Assembly (NCBI RefSeq): GCF_963678635.1
Contig: NC_087064.1
Location: 55,002,338 to 55,066,337, forward strand
Source of the DNA: Symsagittifera roscoffensis
Taxonomy: Eukaryota > Xenacoelomorpha > Acoela > Convolutidae
DNA length: 64,000 nt
Direction of reading: 5' to 3'
Of this stretch, positions 20,911-32,032 are shown in pieces. The notes beneath the pieces are model-generated. The model did no database searches, was not told the origin of the DNA, and saw only the letters and a program-made list of their open reading frames with translations. Position numbers and translations under genes: made by a program. Every line of letters starts with the position of its first letter. Position 1 is the stretch's first letter.

Positions 20911-21391
20911 GGTATGGGGTTCTTTTTCCCAATCAATTTGCAACTTAAAAATTAAGCATTTTGTGAAGTTTAGCAAAACTAAAATGTTTATTCGTCCTAT
21001 ACCTGCCTTTGGGTGTAACTTATTATCTGAAGTAAAGCATAACCTGAAGGCGTTGATGATTTTCGGATCATTAGGTTTCGGTTAATAAAGCTAGTCATCG
21101 CACTATCAAAATCAAATACTGTGTTCCCGGAATGACCAAAACGTGCAACCACACGTCGCACCCTTCATTGTTCCATAGAAAACATGAAAAGTTGTCGACA
21201 AAATTTTTTGTTAAAAAAAAACACATTTCCCATGCATAGCGCGATGAATGGTTGCACATTTTTTTAAATAATGGGGGACGTCAAGTTACACATTTTGGAT
21301 AGTTTTATCAGAGCTATTGAGAAAAGATATGACACCATGGGTGCTTGCATTGTATGGTTTACATGGTATCATGCGTGGCGCGACATATTAA

Positions 21392-21425
21392 TACCATGGA
21401 AACGACGCATGGTTACCATAGCAAC
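21392..21425 (+). promoter_or_regulatory. RFX X-box-like sites
   Basis: GGTTACCATAGCAAC at 21411-21425 fits the palindromic RFX X-box consensus (GTTRCCATGGYAAC type). A weaker ACCATGGAAAC lies just before it. RFX factors control ciliary genes in animals, but no adjacent gene is recognised, so function is unproven. Confidence 0.3.
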
Positions 21426-21904
21426 ATTCATGGCGCGACGGGTGGTTAACAAGAAACCAAATATGGTAGTTATCATGGGCCTCCAATAACTGTTCTGAGC
21501 GACCTCGAAGATGTTGGTAAAAAAAATTTTTTTGCCGTCACTCAGTGCAAAAAATTTGATCCCAAGCAAAGCAAACTATTATCCGATGTAGAAAGTTTGC
21601 CGCCTGAAACATATCTGGTGACAGTTGAAAAACTTTCATGAAACTGCATAAAAAACATTACAAAATGCGAAAAATTAGTAATTTAAGAAACAACTTTATA
21701 ATCAGTATATAAAACACAGAGGCAAAGCAGAGCTTTTCATCACATGTGAGACAGCGAAAGCGTAACACTGCAAATGTTTTTGAAACAACTCTATGTGCTA
21801 CACATGATTAATTATTTTCCATGCAAATCATGCATGGATGTGTATGGTTGCGCATTATCTTTTATGGTGGGCAACCCGTGTTAAGCGGCAGAGCGCAAAT
21901 GAAC

Positions 21905-22327
21905 CACTGAGGAGAAATTTTTTTTCTAGAGAAACATGATACACTGAATCAGTGTTTTTTTAATGATTAAAAAACAAACGGTACCGGATTCACGAAAACA
22001 TTTTCGGCAGAATGCGGGCTAAAATTGGCAGAGGGCACAAAAAATTGTTTCTCAACTGTTGATCCATTTGATAGGGGTGAAAACTGTAAAAGCTAAAAAA
22101 TGAACGGTATTTAACAGTTTTGAATTGAATGAAACCATATAATCTACAAAAATTGATCAAAAATTGTAATAAAAAACATTGCCAAAAATTTTTCATGATG
22201 GTTTGGCATACATGAAAGCTGTACTTTGGCATACATGGAAACTGGACATTTTAAGTATTATTTTTTATTATTCAGCAGATACTTAACGTTCTTTATTTTG
22301 ATCTGTAAATTGTGATCGTTAATTATT
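21905..22327. other. no gene seen
   Basis: AT-rich spacer before the Helentron-like cluster; the minus-strand frame at 21990-22232 has no features of a protein. Confidence 0.4.
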
Positions 22328-22838
22328 GTTCTGACTTTCGATACGAAAGTAACAGAATATTTGTGCTCGGGGTGGGTTTTTTTTCTTCAGACAAATTTCG
22401 ATTTTTTAACGATTTTTTATCATTCGAAAGGTATTGTTGGCCTTAGCTCAAATTAAAAAAAAAATTTTCACCTGTGATTATTTTTCGTAAAGTTACGGGG
22501 GTTTAAAGATTGGCATTTTGGCCAATTTGGGACAATTAACGCGCGATATATTTCGCTCTATTAACGCGTAAGCGGAGAGTTAATCCGTCTTAGAAATAGT
22601 TCCAAGTTTGTTGAAAGAAGCTTATTTGCCATAATGGATTTAATACAAGGAGCGAAATCTATCCTTTTGTACTTTATATGGCGTGTGGGGGGATGATTTT
22701 CATTTAAAAAATTCAAATTTAAGAAAAAAACTTTTCGTTTTGTTTTATTACATTTACTTTTTAATATTATTACTGCTCCATAAACCTTAAAAGTTAATCG
22801 GAACATTCAGGGCTTTGCCCTGATACGAGCAGTCTTGT
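22328..22838 (+). mobile_element. Helentron-like repeat, copy 1
   Basis: It starts with the hairpin CTTTCGATACGAAAG next to a CTGACT/CCGACT terminal word and ends with the hairpin formed by TCAGGGC and GCCCTGA, then TACGAGCAGTCTTG and T residues. The inverse of the 5' terminal word (AGTCGGAA-type; here ATCGGAA) lies just upstream of the 3' hairpin. That arrangement is the Helentron/HINE plan. Confidence 0.65.
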
Positions 22839-23380
22839 TTTCTTTTCAGATTGAACTGGCGAAGAATCACAATGACCCTGGTTTTGAAAAAGGATCTGAA
22901 ATTAAAAAAATCAAGATAAGTTTTGCGTATAGAAAAATTGATTAATTCTTTTAGCATAACTTTTTAGTTTACGAGACTTAAATTGTTAATTAACTGAGTT
23001 TTATTTTTTCTGTTTGCTGGCGTTTTATGTAGCTATCTATATAAGAGAAAATCCCTTTAAAATCTTTGTTTAGAATTTGTATTCTTCATTTGCTTACATC
23101 CATGTCAGACAGCTATGTGTTGTTTTATCATTCTATCTCAATCAACGGTCAACTTTGGTAGAGTTTGATAACGACAAACATCCAAAACATGGAACGACGC
23201 CACAGTTGAAAAAATTTGTACCGGTTTGCGTTCCACGGACTTTGTCTTTTTCCGGTTAAATTTGAACCGAGTTCCGTATAAAATCGATGAATTATTAAAC
23301 ATTAGTCCAACTTGTTTATCAACTTATAGCTCTGTGTTACTGCAACAAGCATTTCGTGAAAATATTGTGAAGTCATTTTT

Positions 23381-23929
23381 GTTCCGACTTTCGATACGAA
23401 AGTAACGGAATATTTGTGCTCGGGGTGGGTTTTTTTTTTCTTCAGACAAATTTCGACTTCTTAACTAGCCATTTTTGATGGAATTTTTTTATATCAATCG
23501 AAAGCTATTGTTGTCTTGAGCTTAAATTTGAAAAACTATGTCACCTGTGATCATTTTTTGTCAAGTTATGAGGGTTTAAAGATTGCCATTTTGGCCATTT
23601 TGACCAATTTGGGACAATTAACGCGCGATATAATTCGCGCCATTAACGCGTAAGCGGAGATTTAATCCGTTTTAGAAATCGTTCCAAATTGGTTGAAAGA
23701 AGCCTATCTGCCATAATTGATTTGTTACAAAGAGCGAACCTATTGTTTTGTACTTTATATGGCGTGTATGGGGATTATTTTCATCGAAAAATTTTCAAAT
23801 TTTAGAAAAAAAAGGTTTTCCTTCATTTTATTTAATTTAATTTTTTATGTTGTTTATGTTATTACTGCTCCATAAACGGTAAAATGCAATCGTAACTTTC
23901 AGGGCTTCGCCCTGATACGAGCAGTCTTG
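23381..23929 (+). mobile_element. Helentron-like repeat, copy 2
   Basis: Full-length copy with both terminal hairpins and the central CG-rich palindrome (GCGCGATATAATTCGCGC). It lies 540 bases after copy 1 in the same orientation. The subterminal word near the 3' end is mutated (ATCGTAA). Confidence 0.65.
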
Positions 23930-24084
23930 GTCGTCATTGAACTCCATTTAAAAAAATCACAAACACATGTAGAAGTTGTGTCTGTGGAGTCCAAAAGCGA
24001 GCAAGCACAATTCTGTGCTGTGGTATAAAAATGATTTTGGCGTCGTACGGATCATCAATTATGTTCGAATGTTTATCCATTATT

Positions 24085-24613
24085 GTTCCGACTTTCGATA
24101 CGAAAGTAACGGAATATTTGTGCTCGGGGTGGGTTTTTTTTTCTTCAGACAAATTTCGACTTTTTAACTAGCCATTTTTGACGGAATTTTTTTATATCAT
24201 TCAAAAAGTGTTGTTGTCGTGAGCTTAAATTTGAAAAGATTTTTCATCTGTGATCATTTTTTGTTAAGTAATGGAGGTTTAAAGATTGCCAATTTGGCCA
24301 ATTTGGGACAATTAACGCGCGATATATTTTGCGCTATTAACGCGTAAGCGGAGATTTAATCCGTCTTCGAAATCGTTCCAAATTGGTTCAAAGAAGCTTA
24401 TTTGCCATACTTGATTTGTTACAAGGAGCAAAATCTATCCTTTTGTACTTTATATGGCGTGTGGGTTCGATATTTTTGTAAAAAAAAAATTCAAATTTTA
24501 GAAAAATTTTCATTTTATTTTATTACATTTCATTTTTATAGGTTATTACTGCTCCTTAAACGTTCAAAGGCAGTCGGAAAATTCAGGGCTTCGCCCTGAT
24601 ACGAGCAGTCTTG
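24085..24613 (+). mobile_element. Helentron-like repeat, copy 3
   Basis: Full-length copy, 155 bases after copy 2. The 5' terminal TTCCGACT and the 3' subterminal AGTCGGAA are exact inverses of each other. Confidence 0.7.
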
Positions 24614-25073
24614 TTTAAATGTAAATCAGGCAAGTTACTAAATTCAGATTTTCTAAGGAAACATTTCGGAGCAAAACTCTCAAACAAAACTGAAAAATTA
24701 AATTGGTGAGCCTTCAGATTGAAAACCTATGAGTTCAATTTTACAAAAAAATTGATTTAAATCTTTTTTTCTGAATACTTTATTTTATGATCAGTTTTTG
24801 ATTTTCTTCATTCGAATCGTGGTGCGTCAATCTTTTTTCGAAAACAAATGGTAACTATTTTTCAGTTTTTGTTTCTTATTGTTAATACGCTATAAATTTT
24901 CCTCTAGTTCTCTAATTACCTTCGATAACGTGAGTCATAATTTAATTTCATGGAGGTATGAGCTACGGATTTAGAATATTCAGTTTGTCTTCTCATGGTC
25001 GAACTTTGACAACATCAGTGAACAGTGTAGTGTGCCTACAATTCCGACAAAACAAATAAAATTCTTGGTAATT

Positions 25074-25612
25074 GTTCAGACTTTCGATACAAAAGTAACG
25101 GAATATTTGTGCTCGGGGTGGGTTTTTTTTTCTTCAGACAAAGTTCAACATTTTAACTAGCCATTTTTGACGGATTTTTGTAAATATCATATTCAAAAGG
25201 TATTGTTGTCCTGAGCTCAAATTTGAAAAGATATTTCACCTGTGATTATTTTTTGTGAATTTATGGGGGTATAAAGATTGACATTTTGGCCAAAATGGGA
25301 CGATTAACGCGCGATATATTTCGCGCTAATAACGCGTAAGCGGAGAGTTAATCCGTCTTAAAATTGTTCCAAATTGGTTGAAAGAAGCTTATTTGCCAGA
25401 TTTGATTTGTTACAAGGAGCTAAATCTATTTGTTTGTACTTTATATGGCGTGTGGAGGGATGATTTTCAAAAAAATATATTCAAATTTATAAAAAAAAAT
25501 TCATTTTATTTTATTACATTTACTTTCTTAATGTTATTACTTCTCCATAAATCCTCAAAAGGCAGTCGGAACATTCAAGGCTTCACCCTGATACGAGCAG
25601 CCGCGTTTTTTT
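25074..25612 (+). mobile_element. Helentron-like repeat, copy 4
   Basis: Full-length with changes in the terminal hairpins (GATACAAAAG at the start, AAGGCTTCACCCTG at the end). Confidence 0.65.
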
Positions 25613-25659
25613 TTATTTCTCATTTAAATAATTGTTATATTAAGCTGACGATTGTTTTT

Positions 25660-26113
25660 GTTCGATACGAAAGTAACGGAATATTTGTGCTCGGGGTAGA
25701 TTTTTTTCTTTAGACAAATTTCGACTTTTTAACTAGCCATTTTTGACGGAATTTTTTATATCATTCAAAAAGTATTGTTGTCCTGAGCTTAAATTTGAAA
25801 AGATATTTCACCTGTGATAATTTTTCGTAAAGTTATGAGGGTTTAAAGATTGCCATTTTGGCCATTTTGACCAATTTGGGACAATTAACGCGCGATATAA
25901 TTCGCGCTATTAATGCGTAAGGGGAGATTTAATCCGTCGTTTAAATCGTTCCAAATTGGTTGAACGAAGCTTATTTGCCATGATTGATTTGTTACAAGGA
26001 TTTGTTACATTTTATTTTATTTTATTTAATTTTGTTACGTTTTTGCTGTTGCTCCATAAACCTTAAAAGCCATTCGGAACTTTCAGGGCTTCGCCCTGAT
26101 AAGAGCAGTTTTG
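25660..26113 (+). mobile_element. Helentron-like repeat, copy 5 (deleted)
   Basis: Starts inside the 5' hairpin (TTCGATACGAAAG) and lacks about 70 bases near its 3' third, including the TATATGGCGTGTG segment seen in the other copies. The 3' hairpin is intact. Confidence 0.65.
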
Positions 26114-26339
26114 TTTTTATGAGGACCGGTTGTTTCATGTGATTGTTTTATAACTTTTGTTTTTGTGGAGATAATTTTGTCGTTATCTCAAAAAAATAGC
26201 CAACATAATTTTTGGGACCAGGTTTTTTCGGTGGTTTTGTATATGATTCTCAAATATGCTATTCTAGCTAACTGCACTTCAAATATATACTGGATTTTTT
26301 TATTAATGAAAACTATTTTACAGTTTTGCGTGCAAAAAA

Positions 26340-26650
26340 TCCGACAACGAAATCAAATTTTAACTGTTTCTTGTGTTCGATTTTGTATTGACCAACACGA
26401 CTTTATATTTCGACTTTAGTTTCGAATGTGCTGTGTTTGCGTTCGTCTTCATGCTTCGATCAATTCGAATGTGCTGTAAATTTGTCTTCGACTTAATGTT
26501 TCGACCAACTCGACTTCATGTTTCGACTTTGTGTTAGACTTTATGGCTCGACCGACTTGACTTTATGTTTCGACTGTGAGTTCGACCATAAGGCCTTCTC
26601 GGCTTTGATTTTGTGGTCAAATTCTGGTATGTGCTTAACCGGTCTTGGTC
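26340..26650 (+). repeat. degenerate TCGAC minisatellite, cluster 2
   Basis: Repeats of ATGTTTCGACTTTNTG and CTCGAC words resemble the cluster at 17.6-18.4 kb. Non-coding. Confidence 0.55.
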
Positions 26651-27069
26651 AAAACATTAATAAAAAGCGTCGAATAGGGAATCGGAATAAATATTATTGG
26701 AAAATAAGATAAAAAGTTGTACACAAATTGATAGTTTGCTTTGAAAATGATAGAAGGCGGTATCCCTGTTTGCTGTCAATTTCAAATTGGTACATAAAAC
26801 AAACTGAATCAAAATTGAAAAACAAATGCTACATAAAACAAATTCAAACAAATGTTTCTTTTTTGAATTTTTTTAATATTTATATTTTATAAATATAAAA
26901 CATAAATACTTTTTATACAGAATAAAAACTATAATAAATTATACAAATAACTATTTTATTAAGACTTAAGGAAAGAAGTGTTGAGTGGGTATTTTCATGT
27001 TTGCTCTATGGGTTTTTTGTGTTTTCAAGTGGGTGTGTTAAACACTATCCTCAGTGCTCTTTAGAAGAC

Positions 27070-27830
27070 ATTACTTATGACGTCAAATCGTAACACGAAG
27101 TATTATCCCGCACACAGATTTATTCCGAATTGGACTAAGCTAATTACAAGACTTGATTTTTAGTTTTATATTTATAACTTTTCAAAGTTTTTGGTGACAA
27201 AAATTATTAGAGATATTACGAGGCTAACATGTGCACTGGATAGGTGCATAATTTGGTGTGCGTACGTTTATGGAATCCAGAGAGAAGTCTTAAACACGTT
27301 AAAATTTTATCGGAACGGTCAAAGAAAAGAAAAAAAGAAAGTCTTAGAGCGTGTCCTTAAGTTCGTAAAATACTCAGTTTGGCCTCGTTAGGACCAATAA
27401 ATGGACATTCAAGTTTCTATGCTTAGATATACGCTCAGTTTTTTTCTCCGAATTTTGAGGGATTTTTGCGGAATTTTCCTTTACCAACTGAAAGTATCAA
27501 TATTCTGTGACTTTATTCCGACCGTAGACCACTGTAGTACCTTGTCTTCTATACAAAATTACCTTATTCCACTCTACCCTATGCTATCTACTCAAAATGT
27601 TTCACCCCCAAATAAATTAGGAAAATAACTCTTACTGAGTTTTGACAACAATGCCATGTAAACACAAAGATTGACCGCCGCAGTTTCAGCCCTGTAACGG
27701 AGGCTAAAACTTTACCCGAAAGATGAAAAGCGGTTATCGCCGCGAAGCTGCGACAAGCGCGAAACGCGCCCACCAGTGACTTAAAAAATAAACTAAGTAT
27801 AGGGTAAAACACACTATGTATTTGTTGTTG
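27070..27830 (+). repeat. dispersed repeat family B, split by a MITE
   Basis: 27070-27150 (TATGACGTCAAA, CCCGCACACAGATT) and 27600-27830 (TAACGGAGGCTAAAAC, GCCGCGAAGC) match, in order, the two halves of 29955-30215. The MITE at 27217-27390 lies between them. I infer that one copy was split by insertion. Confidence 0.4.
27217..27390 (+). mobile_element. MITE family with CGAGGCCAAACTG ends, copy 2
   Basis: Short copy of about 174 bases with inverted ends: CGAGGCTAACATG at the left and CTCAGTTTGGCCTCG at the right, flanked by TTA on both sides. The interior matches the copy at 13.4 kb. Confidence 0.6.
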
Positions 27831-27846
27831 TTAGGCTGCTGTTGTT

Positions 27847-28383
27847 GTTCCGACTTTCGATACGAAAGTAACGGAATATTTGTGCTCGGGTGGGTTTTTT
27901 TTTCAGACAAATTTCGACTTTTTAACTAGCCATTTTTGATGGAACTTTTTTTATCATTCAAAAGGTATTGTTGTCCTGAGCTTAAATTTGAAAAGATATT
28001 TCACCTGTGATCATTTTTCGTAAAGTTATGAGGGTTTGAAGATTGCCATTTTGGCCACTTTGACCAATTTTGGGACAATTAACGCGCGATAGCATTCCCG
28101 CTATAAACGCGTAAGCGGAGATTTAATCCGTCTTATCAATCGTTCCAAATTGGTTGAACGAAGTTTATTTGCCATATTTGATTGGTTACAAGGAACAAAG
28201 TCTATCTTTTTGTACTTTATATGGCGTGTGTGGGGATGATTTTCATTAAAAAAATTTCAAATTTTAGAAAAAATTATTTCTTTTTTTTATTTCATTTATT
28301 TTTTAATGTTATTTCTGCTGCTCCATAAACCTTAAAAGGCTGTCGGAACATTCAGGGCTTTACTCTGATACGAGCAGTCTTGT
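27847..28383 (+). mobile_element. Helentron-like repeat, copy 6
   Basis: Full-length copy with TTCCGACTTTCG at the start and CTGTCGGAACATTCAGGGC before the end. It is separated from copy 5 by 1.7 kb. Confidence 0.65.
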
Positions 28384-28439
28384 TTTTTTTTTAAATTGGA
28401 AACTAAGCAAATGTAACAAAAAATGAAATAAGCTGCTTG

Positions 28440-29060
28440 TGCTTCTTCATTTTTGAGGTGCTTATTTGGAAAAAATTGTTTCTTATTACACAAAAACTAC
28501 TAATCTGAAATTTTGCAAACGTTGAATTAAAATGTCTTTTTTCGGTACAGCATCTCGCAGAAAATTGGGAAAAAATTGAGTCATCGACTGTGCAAACTGA
28601 ACTGTGGAAAACTACCTTTTCATAGCAATGAAGTAAAGTCACATATTTGACGCGTGTTTGTCGACTGCAAACAAGATTTTGATATTCAAATGTTCTGTTT
28701 GAAACAATTTTAATGTAATCGTAAAATAGTCAATCGCAAAAGAATTTGTTATTCAAGCTGAAAAATGACACTTCTTTAAATTTTTTTTCATAATGTTCAT
28801 TAAAAAGTAGATTGAGAATGATTGCGTTTGAATAAATTCTTCACAACTTATCAAACTGCCTACCACAAAGTTGAGAAAATTGATGAAAACCTAAACAAAA
28901 GCGGCGATTGCCGCATCAGACGGCGTAATCCTTAAACCGAAACTTCAAGCCGCTCACAAAGTAACCGATAATTTGTTTTCATCATCCAGTTTGATTGAAA
29001 GTAGTTCATTGGATTTTTTTCTGAATCCAATTTGATTGGAAGTGGTTCAATGGTTGATAG
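28440..29060 (+). repeat. diverged direct duplication, unit 1
   Basis: It shares ordered segments with 31140-31720: AAGTCACATA, TTGACGCGTG, GACTGCAAACAAGATT and CGCATCAGA. Non-coding in both copies. The origin (segmental or transposon) is open. Confidence 0.55.
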
Positions 29061-29954
29061 GTACTGAAAGAAAAATTTATGGCACTAAAACAATAAACCT
29101 GTTCATTGAATGAAGCAGCATAACTGGCGTCCTTCAAAAAAATAAAAAATTTTTAAATGCAATTTTGCTTTCTTTAAAGCATGGCGAAATGTCTTCACAG
29201 AGAAAAAATGTTTTGACACAAGAAAAATCCTTCAAGTTGAAAATGTTTCTGAAATGAACATAAAAAGGGTGGTTTTTAATTTTTTTGCGCATTAGTGTTA
29301 CTGAGTCTAACAACTCTATAAGTTTTCAATTTTGCCATATCATTTCAGTTTTTGAATAACTTTCACAGGGCCAAGAAGGCTGAATCAGTTTTGAGTGGTA
29401 TGAGACGCTTGGTGCTAAAAATAGAGTTTCAGCTAATTTTGTCAAAAATTTGTTAATTTTTGATGGTTAAAATAGAAAAGAGGCAAATTTTTTTTTTGGA
29501 ATTTACGCTTACGCTTTTTATGCAAGGGAAGCTGATGTCGATCATTGAAAAATCTTTATTTTTCCTCTTGTCGTTATGAAACGAGCCTCACTGCCCCTGA
29601 TTACGGCGGTTTTTATTGAACTCTACGACTTTACAAAAAAGCCTCAAATTTTGACGCGTTCATTGGTCTAATAAATGTTTGTGTCTCAACTGCTTGTATT
29701 TTCTTTCCATCGAAAAAACACTTTGGATTGTTGATGGTTCTTAAGTAATTGCTTGCAATTAATTTTTGACAGCCCTCGAGCCTGTTGAAATGACCTTTTA
29801 TTGTTTTGAAATTCGATCAAAGACAGTTTTGAATACTTTTGGTGTTTTTTTACCAGTATATAAAAAAGTGTAAACTCGGATGTTTTCATGTTTTTTTTTC
29901 TAGTTTTTTTTTGGGTTTTGCAGCAGCGTGCTCTTTTAGTTTTTTGTAGATTTT
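29061..29954. other. no gene seen
   Basis: Only AT-rich spacer and short frames with no recognisable product. Confidence 0.4.
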
Positions 29955-30215
29955 TTATGACGTAAAAATTAAGCAAAAAATTTCACCCCGCAGAGAGATT
30001 CGTTTCGAATCAAAATCATCTAATTAAACGACTCAGTCAATGTTGTAACAGAGGCTGGGACGCTACACGAAAAATTAAACCGTTCAATGCCGCGAAGCGC
30101 TCTCACCGGCTAATTTTAACGAGAACTTAATTAAAGGGAAAATTGCAGGGCATAGAATAGATTAGAGTATGAGGTGGATTAGTATAGGGTAGAATGGCAT
30201 AGGGTAGTTTGATAA
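29955..30215 (+). repeat. dispersed repeat family B, copy 2
   Basis: Uninterrupted version of the repeat seen split at 27.07-27.83 kb. It ends in repeated TATAGGGTA-like words. Confidence 0.4.
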
Positions 30216-30689
30216 TGGGTAAAATATCATAAAATTATTAAGTTATTGTAATAGCAACATATAACTCCTACTTATTATAGCGTGTGGCGGATGATTTTGA
30301 AGGAGGTTTGTTTTTTATTTTTTAAAGAAATTTTTCCTCAGAATATTTCAATTGAAAACCAAATCAAAGAATCCTGTTGCAGTGCAGGTAACCCAAAAAG
30401 TTCTAACCCTACCCATAAAAAATACCTAAAAAAGCTTTTTCACGATTTTTTCAAATTAGCGTTGGTTTTTGAGTAATAAAAAGACCTTACAAAAACATAA
30501 AATTTGGGCATATTTGACAATCACAGTGAAAAAGGCAATTGGCTCAACATTTGTAGTAGAAAATGACAAGAAAAAAAAGTTTTGCAGATTTTTCTTTGTT
30601 TAGTAGTCTTTTCCAAGACGGCAATAAAAAACCTTCAAAAAAACAAATTTACTGGAATTAATGGCTTATCTTTCTATTATAAGCATGCC

Positions 30690-31118
30690 CACCTGCTTTG
30701 CTGGCTGGAAATTAGACTAAAACTCAAAAATTTTACATAGGTTTTTCTCGACACTAGGACAATTTGTTGAATATTTTAACGTCGTTCGAATCAAGGCTTA
30801 AAAACGGCTTAATTTGATTATTAGTCCAGCCATTACGATATTTTTTTTCGGTAATTTTTTTGGGTGAAGAATAAAAAAAAGCAGGCTCGCTCACATTATT
30901 CGCTTGAAGTTAGACAAAAAATCAAAGATTTTAGGCAAATTTTTCTCAACACTGGGGAAAATTTTGTGCGAGCCACGACTGAAAGAGCTTTAATTTGATA
31001 TAGCACTTTGTGGTAGCTAATTTTGCGTGGAAAACAAAAAAAAGAGCAAAGAGAAAACTAAAAGACCCGAATACAAACTTTCTTCTCATTTTCAATGGTC
31101 GGAACAAATTACAAAAAT
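30690..31118 (-). repeat. dispersed repeat family A, copy 3 (inverted)
   Basis: On the minus strand it opens with TTCCGACCATTGAAAATGAG, as copy 2 does, and contains the same two internal near-duplicates with GATTCGAAC-like words. Confidence 0.5.
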
Positions 31119-31139
31119 TGGTTAAGCTTGTTTTCCGTC

Positions 31140-31720
31140 AAGTTTGAATTTCGAAATGCTCTTGAAAAAATTGCTAGTTAACACACAAAAATTATTTGTC
31201 TGAAAATTTTCAAACTTAACTATCCTTTTTGGTACGGTGCACATTGAAACAATTGAGTCTTTGGAAACCGATTTGAGGAAAGCATTAATTTCAGCTAACT
31301 ACGAAGCAAAGTCACATACTTGACGCGTGCTTAACGACTGCAAACAAGATTCTGATATTCAAGTGTTCTGGTTGAAAAAATTTAAAGATAATCGTTAAAA
31401 TTTTAATCGCAAGAAAGGTTAACTTCTGGCTAAAAATTGACAGACACTTCTTTCAATTAGTATCCTTTTTCCGACTAAGACTGATTTCTGAAATCTTCAT
31501 CAAGAAGAAATTAGATTTAGAATAAGTGCGTTTTAATAGCTCCTTCTATACCAACCAAGCTGCTAACCGGAAATTGGAGAAAATTGAGGAAGGCAAATAG
31601 ATGCGACAATTGTCGCATCAGATGGCGTTTTCGTTGAGCCGAAATTTCAAGTCGCACGTATTTTACCCGCCAAATCCTTCATAATCCAATTTGATTGAAA
31701 AATTGAGTTCATGGTTTTCT
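31140..31720 (+). repeat. diverged direct duplication, unit 2
   Basis: Counterpart of 28440-29060. It directly follows the inverted family A copy. Confidence 0.55.
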
Positions 31721-32003
31721 GAAAAGGTTCTGAAAACAGTATAAGGAGAATGTTTACTTTGCAGCAAAATTTTGCGGTTTAAATGTCCGTTATTTCATAT
31801 TAAACTCCGATTATTGTTTCAATCATAATAGTTTCAGTTTTTTCTTTGTATTTTTCTTCAAAGCTTCCTTTTTCTAATTAGAGGTCGTCTTAATGGCATG
31901 CCAGGATATAAATGCCTTTAGTACCGCATAAAATATCTCGCCTGTGCGGAAAAATGGTTTCCTTTTTCTTCTGCCTAATTTGTTATTTTTATTTGCTAGG
32001 CTG

Positions 32004-32027
32004 ATGAAAAATACCAATAACATGTAG
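32004..32027 (+). promoter_or_regulatory. short upstream ORF in the 5' UTR
   Basis: If the acceptor at 31999 is used, the 5' UTR carries an ATG at 32004 followed by six more codons and a stop at 32025, out of frame with the main start at 32033. Such an upstream ORF would dampen translation of the serine-rich protein. The effect is inferred. Confidence 0.3.
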
Positions 32028-32032
32028 CCCAA

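Noticed and set aside
24402-25713. frames within the Helentron-like copies
   Set aside because: Different copies open different frames and none is shared across the ten copies, so the repeat is non-coding.
31999-32010. hammerhead ribozyme core (CTGATGA)
   Set aside because: No stem II or matching GAAA and cleavage segments follow; the word is best explained as 5' UTR next to a splice acceptor.
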